Translations under genes and position numbers: made by a program
Part shown: piece after piece, positions 26,201-36,194 of the stretch
Numbering within the stretch: the stretch's first letter is position 1
Layout: every line of letters starts with the position of its first letter
Assembly (NCBI GenBank): GCA_020466095.1
Contig: CM035807.1
Location: 99,640,285-99,704,284 of the forward strand
Reading direction: 5' to 3'
DNA length: 64,000 nucleotides
Source: Chlorops oryzae
Taxonomy: Eukaryota > Arthropoda > Insecta > Diptera > Chloropidae
The notes under the pieces: model-generated
What the model was told of the DNA's origin: nothing
Databases searched by the model: none
The model's input: the letters and a program-made list of their open reading frames with translations, nothing else

Positions 26201-29200
26201 CATCGGCAGTTATTCGTTTCGATGGCATACAAAACGTCAAGTTATTCCGAAATCTCATCTCACTTAATATAATGCGTTATAATTTGGTCGCTGGCGTGAG
26301 GTCAGCAAGACTGAACAATTTCTTCCACGCCGAAGAGAACTGGTGGGGTTCAAAGGATATTAGCGAAATTGAGTCGAAAATTTTCGACTTCGACAACTGG
26401 AATGATCACGCCGACGTCATATATCAACCGTTCTTAATCGAAGATAGTTTTGATGGAAGCATTTCTCTCGTGGCTGAGCATACCAATCAGATCGATATAG
26501 CTACTTGGAATGGTGGCCGTATCTATAGAGATCTAACGTTGAAGAAACGTCCTGAACCGTATTACATCCATTCGGATATAACCGTTATGCCGTCAGTCAC
26601 TTTAACCATTCAGCATGGTGTGCACTTAGAATTCGAACCGAACGTTGGTGTCCTCGTTCTTGGAACACTAATCGCGATCGGGTATAAGGAATCACCTATT
26701 GTAATGCGTGCATTTGTCAATGCCACTCACGAAAGCTTAGAGGCTGGCAATAGTTACTACAGTCGTAGGATGTATACACGCGATTTGGAAAATATGGCTC
26801 AACCATCACAATCTTACGCTGAGTCCTTCGATTCGGTAAGACTATGCACTACAGCACAAAACTGCACATCGTCTGACTTGCTTCAAAATCCACCGCTTAG
26901 AGCCGAAGGCTTTTTAGAATATTTCAATCACACAACGCTTCAATGGGTGCCCATATGCGATAGTCGATTTACAGAGCGTAATGCTCAAGTGGTGTGCCGA
27001 GAACTTGGACTAGATCCACTTGATGTGTACTACGGTCATGATCGCCGCATAGAATACCATACGAACTCGTTGACGAGAATTTGGTCATGGGTTCAACCCT
27101 TGGAATGCCGCGGCGACGAAGAACGAATCTCTAGTTGTGCCGAGCGATTGAATGGCCAATTGTATGGACATCGACACGAGTGCCGTTGGGACGATGTTTT
27201 TGTATTTATAAGCTGCAATCGACCGGCCGAGGAAAAAGTCTACTGGGGTGGCATACGCTTTGCGAACGAAGATTTCGAACAGAATCAATTTGAGCATCGA
27301 TTTCAGGATTCTCAATTGCATCCGCAAGCTCGGAATCAAGAGAGTCGCTTAGAGTTCGTTACGATCGAAAATGCAGGAATATTACACGGTCAGAAATCCG
27401 CTGCTCTGCAAGCGATCTTCAAGAATCCGAAATTCTCTTCAATCACCATAACTGACACGGCGAATCATGGAGTCAACTACATCGCACCCGTTGGAACAGT
27501 CAACATTAATTTGCTTAATGTTCACAATGCCTTCGGATCGGGCGTTAATATACTGTCACTGACAGGCGAAGGTAGAGAAAGCGATGAATCGAGTTTTACG
27601 CCTCTCAAGAAATTAGACATTCCGTATAAACTGTTCTCGATGATCGATATCTGTGACCCGAAGAAGGAATTGATAATCGAAGAACGCGTTCTACTCTATT
27701 ACAAATACGATAATAATGCTGTCAACTGTGTCAAAATTTTCACTTCATCTTTCCGCGCGAAACCAATTGGCTTCCGTCTGCTGCAGTCCAATCTATTCAA
27801 TCATTCGAAGCTGTATGGCCGCACGGACTCGATTCGTCTCTACGACGGAGACATTTATAATCTAACATCGATATTCATCGGAAAGATCGAGTCCGATACG
27901 GAAAATCAGCGTTCGTTCTTTAAGACTCAAAATCCAACGCTGAGTATACAGCTAATTGCAAGTGGTGCACCGGAATACCATGGCTTCATCGCCGAGCTGG
28001 TCACTGTGCCCATATCTACTCTAGGACAACGTAGGAATAAAATTTTACTTTTAAATATGGCTTGCATAATTTTAATTTTTTTTTTCAATCTTCAGATCGC
28101 GATGCGCTGCATAATATCACAAACTCACACATTTCAGGCGCTACAAAGGGTGCTATAGTATATTCCTCAGCTGGAGAAGTGACACCAACGCTAACTTTAA
28201 CTGCCAATCGTATACACAAGAATTGTCAACAGCTTTATGGTAATTTTTCTACGTGTAAATCGGCTCTGAACTTCGATATCCAAAATATGCATTCATTATA
28301 CTTTATGGTATGTTAGACTTGATCCGTTCAAACTGAGTTTCAGTCATTTCGTTAACCGACCGATCTTTTAGAACAATTTGTTACTCGGAAATCAAGGAGG
28401 ACTTCGAATACGAGCCGACTCTCGGAGTTCTGCGACTTCACTTCGTGGCTTTATCCATCACAATCTCTTTTATTTGAATCAGAATAGACCGGCACTGTTC
28501 GTAGAAGGAAGACAATCGTCGCCTTATCAGGAAATCGAACTTTTCCGGAACTACTTCGCACAGAACAAGGCCGGTTTCGAGGATGTTATTCGGCTTAGAC
28601 AGGTTGTCTCTAATTTCAGTTATAATTATGTCCATAGCAATATGGGAGGAAGGATTGTAGAAGTTTCGGGATTCGAAAAAGTTCGCCTCCCAATTTACCA
28701 AACTACAGCACACAACGGATTCTACGGGTAAAATTTCAGCTCCAGAAAGCGAGGGAAATTTTTCTAAAAAAAAACAATTTTTTTTTTGAAATTTCAGCAA
28801 CACAGCTACAGATTGGAGAGGCCGTGCAACTATAGTAGCCGGAACTGCAGGCCAGCAGTATATTTATAACGTCTTTGAGAATTACGAAAACGACTACGAA
28901 ATGGTAACGGTCAACAATTCCGTGTGAGTATATACAGCCGTCTCTGAAGCTCAATTAATACGATCGAAAGATCATCCACATATTTTCTGTTCTTGCAAAT
29001 TGTATGTTCATCACATTATTGTTACGTTTTTAAGTCCTTTAAACAAAACTATATCTTTTCGATTGAATATTTTCAGCTTCAACTTCGACTACAGAAACAG
29101 GTAAGCCGAAAGATTTTTTCTTCAAATTCACTTCTTAAATGACTTTGAAATTTCGTCCTTTTCTTTAGCACCATTGAAGTCTGGCGTTCAAAGATCGATG

Positions 29201-31325
29201 CAAGGCATAATTACTGGAGTTACAACAACACGATATCGGTGCAGTCACGTATACGCGAGAAATCAGGTTCGTAAGAATCCCGCGCAAATGTCTCCATATT
29301 GATCAATCCATATCTCACGAAATTTTTCCGATCCATAGACGATCCATTGCTATTGGAAGTTCAGGCTGTGCCGTTCTTAATGACCAACGAAACGATTTTG
29401 GACGGAAAGTGCCCGCCTGGCTGGAAGCAGGTCCATGACACTTGCTTTCATTTACGTGGGAGCAGCAATGACTTTCTACGAAGCTCGAGCATTTTGTCGG
29501 TCGGAGAACTCATCCATGCCGTTTATACGAACCGACAGCAATACACTCTGGACATATCTTCAGGGACAAATGCAACATTTGAAATATCCCGAAAAGGTTT
29601 GGGTGCAGGACTTCAATCATATAGACAGATGCACGAGTTTTTTGTTCCGAGAAGTCGATATCGAGGACTGCACGCGTGAATTGGGCTTCATTTGCGAGAT
29701 CGATCCGAAGGTAAATGATTCACTCAAAAAATATTTTACCATCAAGTATTAAATAAGATTTTTATTTAATTAACATAATTCAGGTTGTCATCGATCCACT
29801 TTCGTGGCGTGCAGACATATTTGCGATCAGTATTGTCTCAGCGTTCATACTAGCAATCATACTCCTGATTATGGTCGCGTTTTGCTGGTATGCCAAATCG
29901 AAGCAACGACATGTACAACGTTTGCAACGCCGAAACAGCATTCGCCAGAGTTTACGCAGCCTCAATAGTATTGATCCGCAAGGCTCCCTGCGCAGACGCA
30001 ACTTTGTATGAGTCCATTTTACTTTTCCCCCCCTCTTTGTTTGATATGTTTTCTCTAACACATTCTTCATTTTTTTCTATAATTTACTAACACGCGAATT
30101 TGCCTGGGTTCGTTTTAATTATCCGAAGTTTTCAAATAATTTGAAAGGTCTTCTAGAATTTTAGCTTCATTTGATTTGTTTGTTTGTTTGCTTTAGTTTT
30201 CTAATTATTTACCTGTGTTTTTTTTTAATTTTTTGTTACTCGGATCTTTATTGGCCATGATAGAATATGTCATCGAACGGAACACTCACAAAGACTCTTG
30301 GGCAAGATTACAAGAAAATGGTTGGCAGCGGATCCTTCGATTCGATGGAGAAAAGTGTATTCAGCTCGGAAGCCAGCTTCGAGCCTTTCGATACAAGCTC
30401 GCAACGTCCAAGAGGCTATCAAAATCCAGCCCACTTCAATGAATACATCGATCAAAATTCACTTAGAAGTGGCGGCAACGATGCACCCCGAGTTGCAACT
30501 ATTGGTCCCGTCCATAAAGCTTCTGCCGGACGTGGAAAGCCAACACAACATCATGAACACGATGCATATGAGCTCTCTTTTCGTAACGAAGGCTTTCGCG
30601 ATAACTCGACTTACTCGGGTACACGCAATAACTCGATAAGCACCTACATCACAGAAGATACTCCCATTATTCATCAAACTGATGCCGAAGACGGTGGCTC
30701 CGACTACTACGGCAACGCCAGCACACTCCCACTGCGCAACGGTGCCAATAATAATGATAGCCTTTCATTTCTGCCGAAAGCGAGTCAACAACAAGCGGAA
30801 CGGCCGTTGCCTGCTAAACAGGGGCATCCAACGAAGCACTCAAGCTTCTTGCCGCCTAGAGCGAGGACAGGAAGCAACTCTCAATATAATGATTCTCAGT
30901 CCAGCAGCACACTGCCGTATATGGAAAAAATCGACAACATGAACTTTACGCCGGTGAATGAGCGTGCAGTCGATGTCGATGAAAGCCTAATTCGAAAAGG
31001 TGGCAAACATAAAGTCGACAATAAGGGTGATCTACGGCGCCCGGACTCTTATTACACTGCCGTACGTAGCAGTAAGGCACAACCAAATATTGCTGCTGCG
31101 AAATCTCATCTAAGCCACGACACTCCTGGGAGGCGTCCTAAAACAGTCTACCACACTGGTGATGAAGACTTATCGCTTCCTCAAGCACCCAATGCTAGCT
31201 CGTATCAGCGGTCCAAGTCGGAAGCTTTGCTTGAAACTGATTTCGATGGTGATTCAAGCTTTCACATGACGCCGCTCCAAACGAATGGCAGGAGCTATAG
31301 CCAACCTTTGGAGACGGCTATGTAA
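20274..31325 (+). CDS. bark: Bark beetle/Anakonda, tricellular junction protein (frameshifted in exon 9)
   Basis: Giant single-pass membrane protein that seeds tricellular occluding junctions in insect epithelia. Coding exons: 20274-20735, 21460-21638, 21723-28030, 28096-28307, 28372-28727, 28798-28923, 29077-29100, 29169-29266, 29339-29710, 29784-30005, 30264-31325. All junctions use GT-AG and keep phase. Total is about 3139 residues (Drosophila about 3120 by recollection). In order: hydrophobic signal around residues 30-50, Ser run, SRCR domain (183-284), right-handed beta-helix repeats with a CUB-like part, SRCR 2 (about 1063-1172), more beta-helix, SRCR 3 (about 1940-2047), beta-helix, C-type lectin-like domain (exon 9), one transmembrane helix (about 2723-2747), and a 390-residue cytoplasmic tail rich in Ser, Asn and Arg. 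Exon 9 holds one base too many near 29449, which shifts the frame inside the lectin domain. Confidence 0.93.
20736..21459 (+). other. bark intron 1
   Basis: The donor is GTG|GTGAAG and the acceptor TTCCTAG|GGC; phase is 0 and the protein reads AVGTSTKR across the junction. Inside, only AT-rich sequence, a poly-A run near 20769 and GCTGATGCTGATGCTG-like words near 21265 are seen. Confidence 0.8.
29077..29100 (+). other. 24-nt microexon of bark
   Basis: TTTTCAG|C at 29076/29077 and AACAG|GTAAGC at 29100/29101 bound a 24-base exon. It enters in phase 2 and leaves in phase 2, so it adds exactly eight residues (around FNFDYRN) and could be skipped without frameshift. Including it keeps a typical aromatic beta-helix run. 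Confidence 0.75.
29446..29450 (+). other. One-base insertion in the bark lectin exon
   Basis: Exon 9 is 372 bases, but the entry phase (2 carried bases needed) and the exit phase required by exon 10 call for 371 (or 368, 374). Upstream of 29446 the frame reads CPPGWKQVHDTCF. From 29450 on, the lectin continues in the +1 frame with MTFYEARAFCRSE and later CTRELGFICE. The unshifted frame stops at about 29677, before the transmembrane segment. No GT-AG intron can remove a single base. Confidence 0.8.
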
Positions 31326-31830
31326 ATTGGCCCACTGCAATTATTTTTTTAGGCTATCTTAAACTATCTTAGACTATTTTATTAAGTGTTAGTATGTTAA
31401 TTGTAAATTGATATAGACTTAACCTAGATGATATATAGCAGCGTTAATGTTGTCATTCAAAAAAGCTAAGTAAGTACATATTAAATTAAGTCACCAAAAA
31501 CATTTTAAACATGAATCCATCCACTAGAAGTTAGATTTATTGCGAGTGCTTTACATGTATGTACATATATATTGCCCTGTTATAACGTATTAATTTCTAA
31601 AAAGTAACAGTAAAATATATTGAAATGTTAAAACTTTACTCACCCAGTTGTTTTCAAATCAGCGACCCTTTATATGTATGTACGTGTGTCCATTTATTTT
31701 ACTTCAGTAGGTACAGAATCGAATATTGACGAGGCTTGGTAGGTTTAGGTAGATTAGTCTTCTTTCTCTCAGGCCCAATGCCGCCACTCCAGTATTTATC
31801 TTAAACACTTCAATAAAACACTACCGTTTC
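31326..31830 (+). terminator. bark 3' UTR and candidate poly(A) signals
   Basis: The stop codon is at 31323-31325. AATAAA at 31812-31817 (CTTCAATAAAACAC) is the best signal; ATTAAA-type variants occur nearer. A 45-base word at about 31745-31790 (AGATTAGTC, then CTCAGGCC and TGCCGCCA) matches the LINE fragment near 57005-57050, so a small LINE piece may sit in the UTR or just after it. Confidence 0.45.
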
Positions 31831-32269
31831 CACTTGCCACTTGAAGGTGTATTTTCAATTAAAAGTAGGGCTGCCATCTTTTCAAGCGCTAGATTTAGTA
31901 CAATTTTTTTTTTTTCAAAAGCAGAAAAACTTTTAAACATATTTGGAAAAATATCAGTACATTTATTTTTATATAAAATATAAAATAAAATAAAATCTGT
32001 ACAAAAGCGTACTAATTTAAGTCCTTCCTGAAATCAATACATTTCGCCAACATGTATGAACACTGCGGTTTTCATTTTCAAACTGAAATTATTCCTTGAC
32101 GGCTCATTTTTAAATTAATTTCGAAATATTACGCAAAAATTAAAAATTATTTACTTGCCATTATCGCCAGGACAACCACAAATATTTAAATTGAGCCCTG
32201 ACAACATACATAATTTTGGTTGCCCTAGTTATCGATCTTTGTTTTAATTTCCCTTTGACAGTTAGATAT

Positions 32270-32460
32270 GCTCGAAATTTCGATACGATTTCTTATCGAT
32301 AGAAGTGTTTTCGAGGTGTTTATGAGAAAAACACTATGGTTTCGTGTTTAGAGTTTGTATGGTAAAACATATATAAAGCATGGTGTTTAGAGCTGTTAAA
32401 CACGAAAGCCTCCTTAAACACGTATAAAACACCATATGGAAACGGGCTATTAGCTTTGGA
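32270..32460. repeat. Short region of inverted GTGTTT/AAACAC words
   Basis: GTGTTTA-type words on one side (32317-32390) face AAACAC words on the other (32398-32435), including ATGGTGTTTAGAG versus AAAACACCAT. It may be a decayed foldback element. A DRE-like TTATCGATAG lies at 32293-32302. No flanking duplication is seen. Confidence 0.35.
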
Positions 32461-32479
32461 AAGGACATTTGCCTAAAAA

Positions 32480-33085
32480 TGTCCGCTTTCGATTATTGAA
32501 ATTATCTTTAATTGAAATTATCGGTTATTAATATGATCGATTTTAATATTATCGGTTACTAATATTATCGATTATTGATAATATCGATTACAAAAATTAT
32601 CGATTATTAAAAGTATCGATTATTAAAATTATCGGTAAGGAAAATTATCGATAATGAAAATTATCGATTATTGCAAAAATTTATTGGAATTATTGATTAT
32701 CGATATAATATTGAAATAATCTCTAAAATGTATCGATTAATGAAATTTTCGATTACTGAAATTACCGACAATTGAAATGATCGATTATTGAAATATTCAA
32801 TTATTAAAAATAATTATTGTTCAAATTATCGATTTTAAAAATTATCTATTGTTGAAATTATCGATTATTAAAATTTTCGATAGTTGAAACTATCGATTGT
32901 TGAAATGTATCGATTATTCAAATTATCAATTCTTTTTATTATCGATTATAGAAATTATAGATTATTGAAATGATCTATTATTGAAATGATCTATTATTTA
33001 AATAATTGATAATAAAAATTATCGTTTTTGTTTATGATCGAAATTATCAGTTATCGAATTAATTGATTATCAAAACGATCGATAG
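32480..33085. repeat. ATCGAT-rich degenerate minisatellite
   Basis: About 600 bases are built of a wandering unit of 14-20 bases around ATTATCGATTATTGAAA. By hand I count about 16 exact ATCGAT words, many extended to TTATCGATTA, plus ATCGGT, ATCTAT and ATCAAT variants. There is no open frame. CGATA and TATCGATA are the words bound by BEAF-32 and DREF in flies, so a boundary or DREF platform is conceivable, but the sequence could equally be a neutral satellite. Confidence 0.75.
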
Positions 33086-33605
33086 ATCTCAAGATCTTGC
33101 GATATAAAACCCATAAATAAACAAACCTACACACCTCCCTGCCATTTCATGGCGTGGAAAATATATAGAAATTCTGCGAGCCTTATGTGTCCCATTTTAT
33201 AAACCGATTGAGAATTATAGACATGCTAAACTCCATATGCTACACTGTTACCAGTTTAGGGACATATAAATCTTAGAGCAGAAAATTGGGCAGGCATTTT
33301 TTTGTGCAACCTTATAGGACAAAGTTTTTGTTTTTAAAAGATTTCAAATTATAATTTTGGGGAATTTAGGCCTAGTTTTGAGACATTCAGGGGAATATCC
33401 CCCTAAAAAACTGGCAAAAGTGATATGCTATGGTTAAACAGTGTGGATAGATTCGCGAAAATTAAGTAAGAAAGGTTTTAAATTTCGTCTCCTTGTATAT
33501 TTCCACTTCCTTAAAGTTGAGGAAGGATACGTTTGTACAAAATTTATAAATATTGATATTTTTGTGATAGGAACATCATTCATTTAGAAAAAATTTGGAT
33601 ATTTA

Positions 33606-33730
33606 GGCCGCAATTATAGTAGAAGCAAAACTGAAGCGTAAGCTGTCACGTATTTGTTGTTGCGAAAATACAACAAACACATGACAGATTACGCTTCAGC
33701 TTCAGCTTTGCTTCCACTATAATTGCGGCC
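33606..33730. mobile_element. Near-perfect hairpin MITE, 125 bp, TSD TTA
   Basis: The left arm starts GGCCGCAATTATAGTAGAAG and the right arm is its inverted copy over about 55 bases with few mismatches, leaving a loop of about 15 bases. TTA flanks both sides (33603-33605 and 33731-33733). The GG start and TWA target are the hallmarks of PIF/Harbinger elements. No coding. Confidence 0.8.
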
Positions 33731-34517
33731 TTAGATGTTAAAGCTAAAGATTTCGGTTTGTTTGAGGTTTATACTCCAGTAGCAGATGGTAGCAGGACTG
33801 CCCCATTATGAATAACATTTAATCGCATTGATTTTTTTTTCATAAATGTTTCGATTCACATTAATTTAAGAGATCACATTAATTTACAAAATTGTTTGTT
33901 TTTTTTCCAAATAATTCTTTAAAATAACTTTTTCCTGTTTAGACGGCCAAAGTCCATAAAAAAGTGCATTTAGATGAACAAAAAAAAATTCTGTAAGCTA
34001 GTGTAATTTATGATGGCATTTCTAATGTTCAACCGTTAGGCGAGCTGAAAAAAAGGGGACAGAAAAACAATCAACCAACATTCCTCACTCACTTATGCAT
34101 TGGTAGCCCTGCTTGCCAAAGCCAAACAAAACTTGTCTTGCGGAAAGACACAATTTTATTATTTAAAATGCAACCCTTAAGCAGCAAACTGTAAACCGTA
34201 ACAGACACTTAACAGGATTTCTTTGGCAAAGGTAAAACTGTAAACCAAAACGTATACTGCAAAGGAGAACGGATTTTTTTTTTTTTAACATAGAAAAGTT
34301 ACTAATTTTCATCAATGCTATTTAGGAGGAGTTTGTTACATTTTATTAAATTAGTACCGCAACAGAAAATAGTTGGGCATATTTTTTCAAGTCCCAAAAG
34401 TATGCACAAAATGTTTAGAATTTTTTTTTTTTTGTGGGAAGTTCTTTTTAATGTATCGCTTTTGGGAGCTGTATGGGTTTTCTAAAATCCTTAATTAAGC
34501 TTAAAATTAAACAAATT

Positions 34518-34809
34518 AGTGGTATTCAAGCAGGTACGCAAAATTTGCGCCCTCGGAAATTTCGCGAGCTCGCAAATTATTTTGTATGAAAAATAGTTTC
34601 CGCAGCCTCGCAAATTTTGCACGCCTACTGTGATGCGCAAAATATGCGCGATATTTGCTTCTCCTTCTTTTACCAAGGCAAACATTGAAACCAGCTGTTT
34701 TCGCGAAATTTTTACATACGCTTTGAATAAGGGTCGTTCAAGCAATAGTTCAAAATTTCCGCGCGCAAAATTTGCACCTAGCTATTTCCGAGCCTGCTTG
34801 AATACCACT
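34518..34809. mobile_element. TIR element with AGTGGTATTCAAGCAGG ends
   Basis: The left end AGTGGTATTCAAGCAGG is matched inverted by CCTGCTTGAATACCACT at the right. Inside, GCAAAATTTGC and CGGAAATTT words recur in both orientations. ATT is seen on both sides (34515-34517 and 34810-34812). The element is non-coding and 292 bp long. Confidence 0.75.
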
Positions 34810-34814
34810 ATTAA

Positions 34815-36060
34815 TTTTTTAAGAAAACATTTTAATTCAGCACCTAAAAGTATGCACCTCGATATTCCGAATATTTCTGTCCATTTTTGTAGGTTTTCCA
34901 ATTTAATCACATCTTGAAGATGGATTTTGAGAGATGTGGGTACATCTTTAAAGCCTTAATTAAGCTCCATTTAAAAAGGCCTAAAGCGATATAAATTGAT
35001 TCTTATATATTTAAATGCATACATCTAGGTATCGAATTTAAATGAGCCCTTGATTTTTAAAGTGATTTAGTCAAAAATGTTTGAAATCTAGTTTTTCATT
35101 CATTTCATATCAAATCCTAATAAAATAACATAATCTTTTCTAAGACTAGATTTAAAAATTTTTTTCACTTATACCACTATCACAATCAAGGGCTCAAATA
35201 TACAAGAAAATATGCATTAAATTTAAAATATCTCGAAATAAAAAAAATAACTAATTTCACTCAAAATACATGTCGGCTTGTCTGCTAGAACAACTGCCAT
35301 ATCATAGAAATGTATGGCAGCAGGCTAACATAAATATGAATACTGCTCAGCATATGACAAAAAAAAAAAAAGCTCAAACAATTGCGAATGTTAACAACAT
35401 ACAGATGTTACTGTAAATATTTTCCGCCTTACCCATAGCCATCCATTCATGTCCTTTGGAGCCGCAGCTCCAGTCTTCAGTTGGAGAAGAGCGTTTGCCG
35501 GCGGAAGGTGAAGTTCGATGATGTATTAGACCATGAGTTTTCGGGAGAAAATTTCTCAGTGCAATTCTCATTGAAATCAAATTACGGAAACAGTGCAAAA
35601 AAACGCAATAATATTAACAGAAAATAGAAATAAATAGAAAAAAAATCAACCAAGATGAAACATTTGAAAAGAAAAATAATTTCCGGTTTCGAAATAACAT
35701 CACCGGCTGCTTAAGGCCCGTGTAGTCGTTTCTTATTTGAAAAGGACAAAATCGATAATTTTGCTGTATCTGCTGCCTACGAAAGTTGAGGCTGCGGTGA
35801 GCTGCGCCGTTTCGTTTCGTTCCGCTCCGCTCCTTTCCGTTCCGTTCGTTGCCGCTCCGATTTGAGAAATGAGAGGGCTCTCTGCAAAATCGGTTACTCC
35901 TTGGTTACTATTACTACGTCTACTATTAGTTGCTCTAGTGGCATTACCGTTGTTTCGTAAAATTTCGTAAAGTGTGGACTGCAGGTGTCACCTAGCTTCC
36001 GCACGGGCCGAAGGCCGTGAAAAGGCCGTGTGACAGAATAGAAAATTGATGTACGTATTT
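34815..36060. other. Intergenic DNA before the FAM53-like gene
   Basis: No gene is supported. A poly-A run lies at about 35360. Between 35800 and 35865 there is a pyrimidine-rich TTCCGTTCCG-type run. GC rises toward 36000, which may mark the promoter of the next gene, but no clear Inr/DPE or TATA motif could be fixed. Confidence 0.45.
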
Positions 36061-36067
36061 GTGTTGT

Positions 36068-36182
36068 CGATGTGCATGTGCACGCGAATGCGGATGCGAA
36101 TACGAACACGAATGTGGATGTGGATGGGGATGTGGATGTAAATGTCGAAGTGGAAGTGGAAGTGGAAGTGAACGTGAAGGTG
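36068..36182 (+). repeat. Hexanucleotide minisatellite in the leader of the next gene
   Basis: A 6-base unit drifts from GCGAAT through GGATGT to GGAAGT over about 110 bases, ending 12 bases before the ATG at 36195. All three frames of the plus strand are mostly open because of the repeat, which explains the alternating Asp-Val and Glu-Val readings. I take it as untranslated leader. Confidence 0.6.
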
Positions 36183-36194
36183 GCAGTTGAAAGA

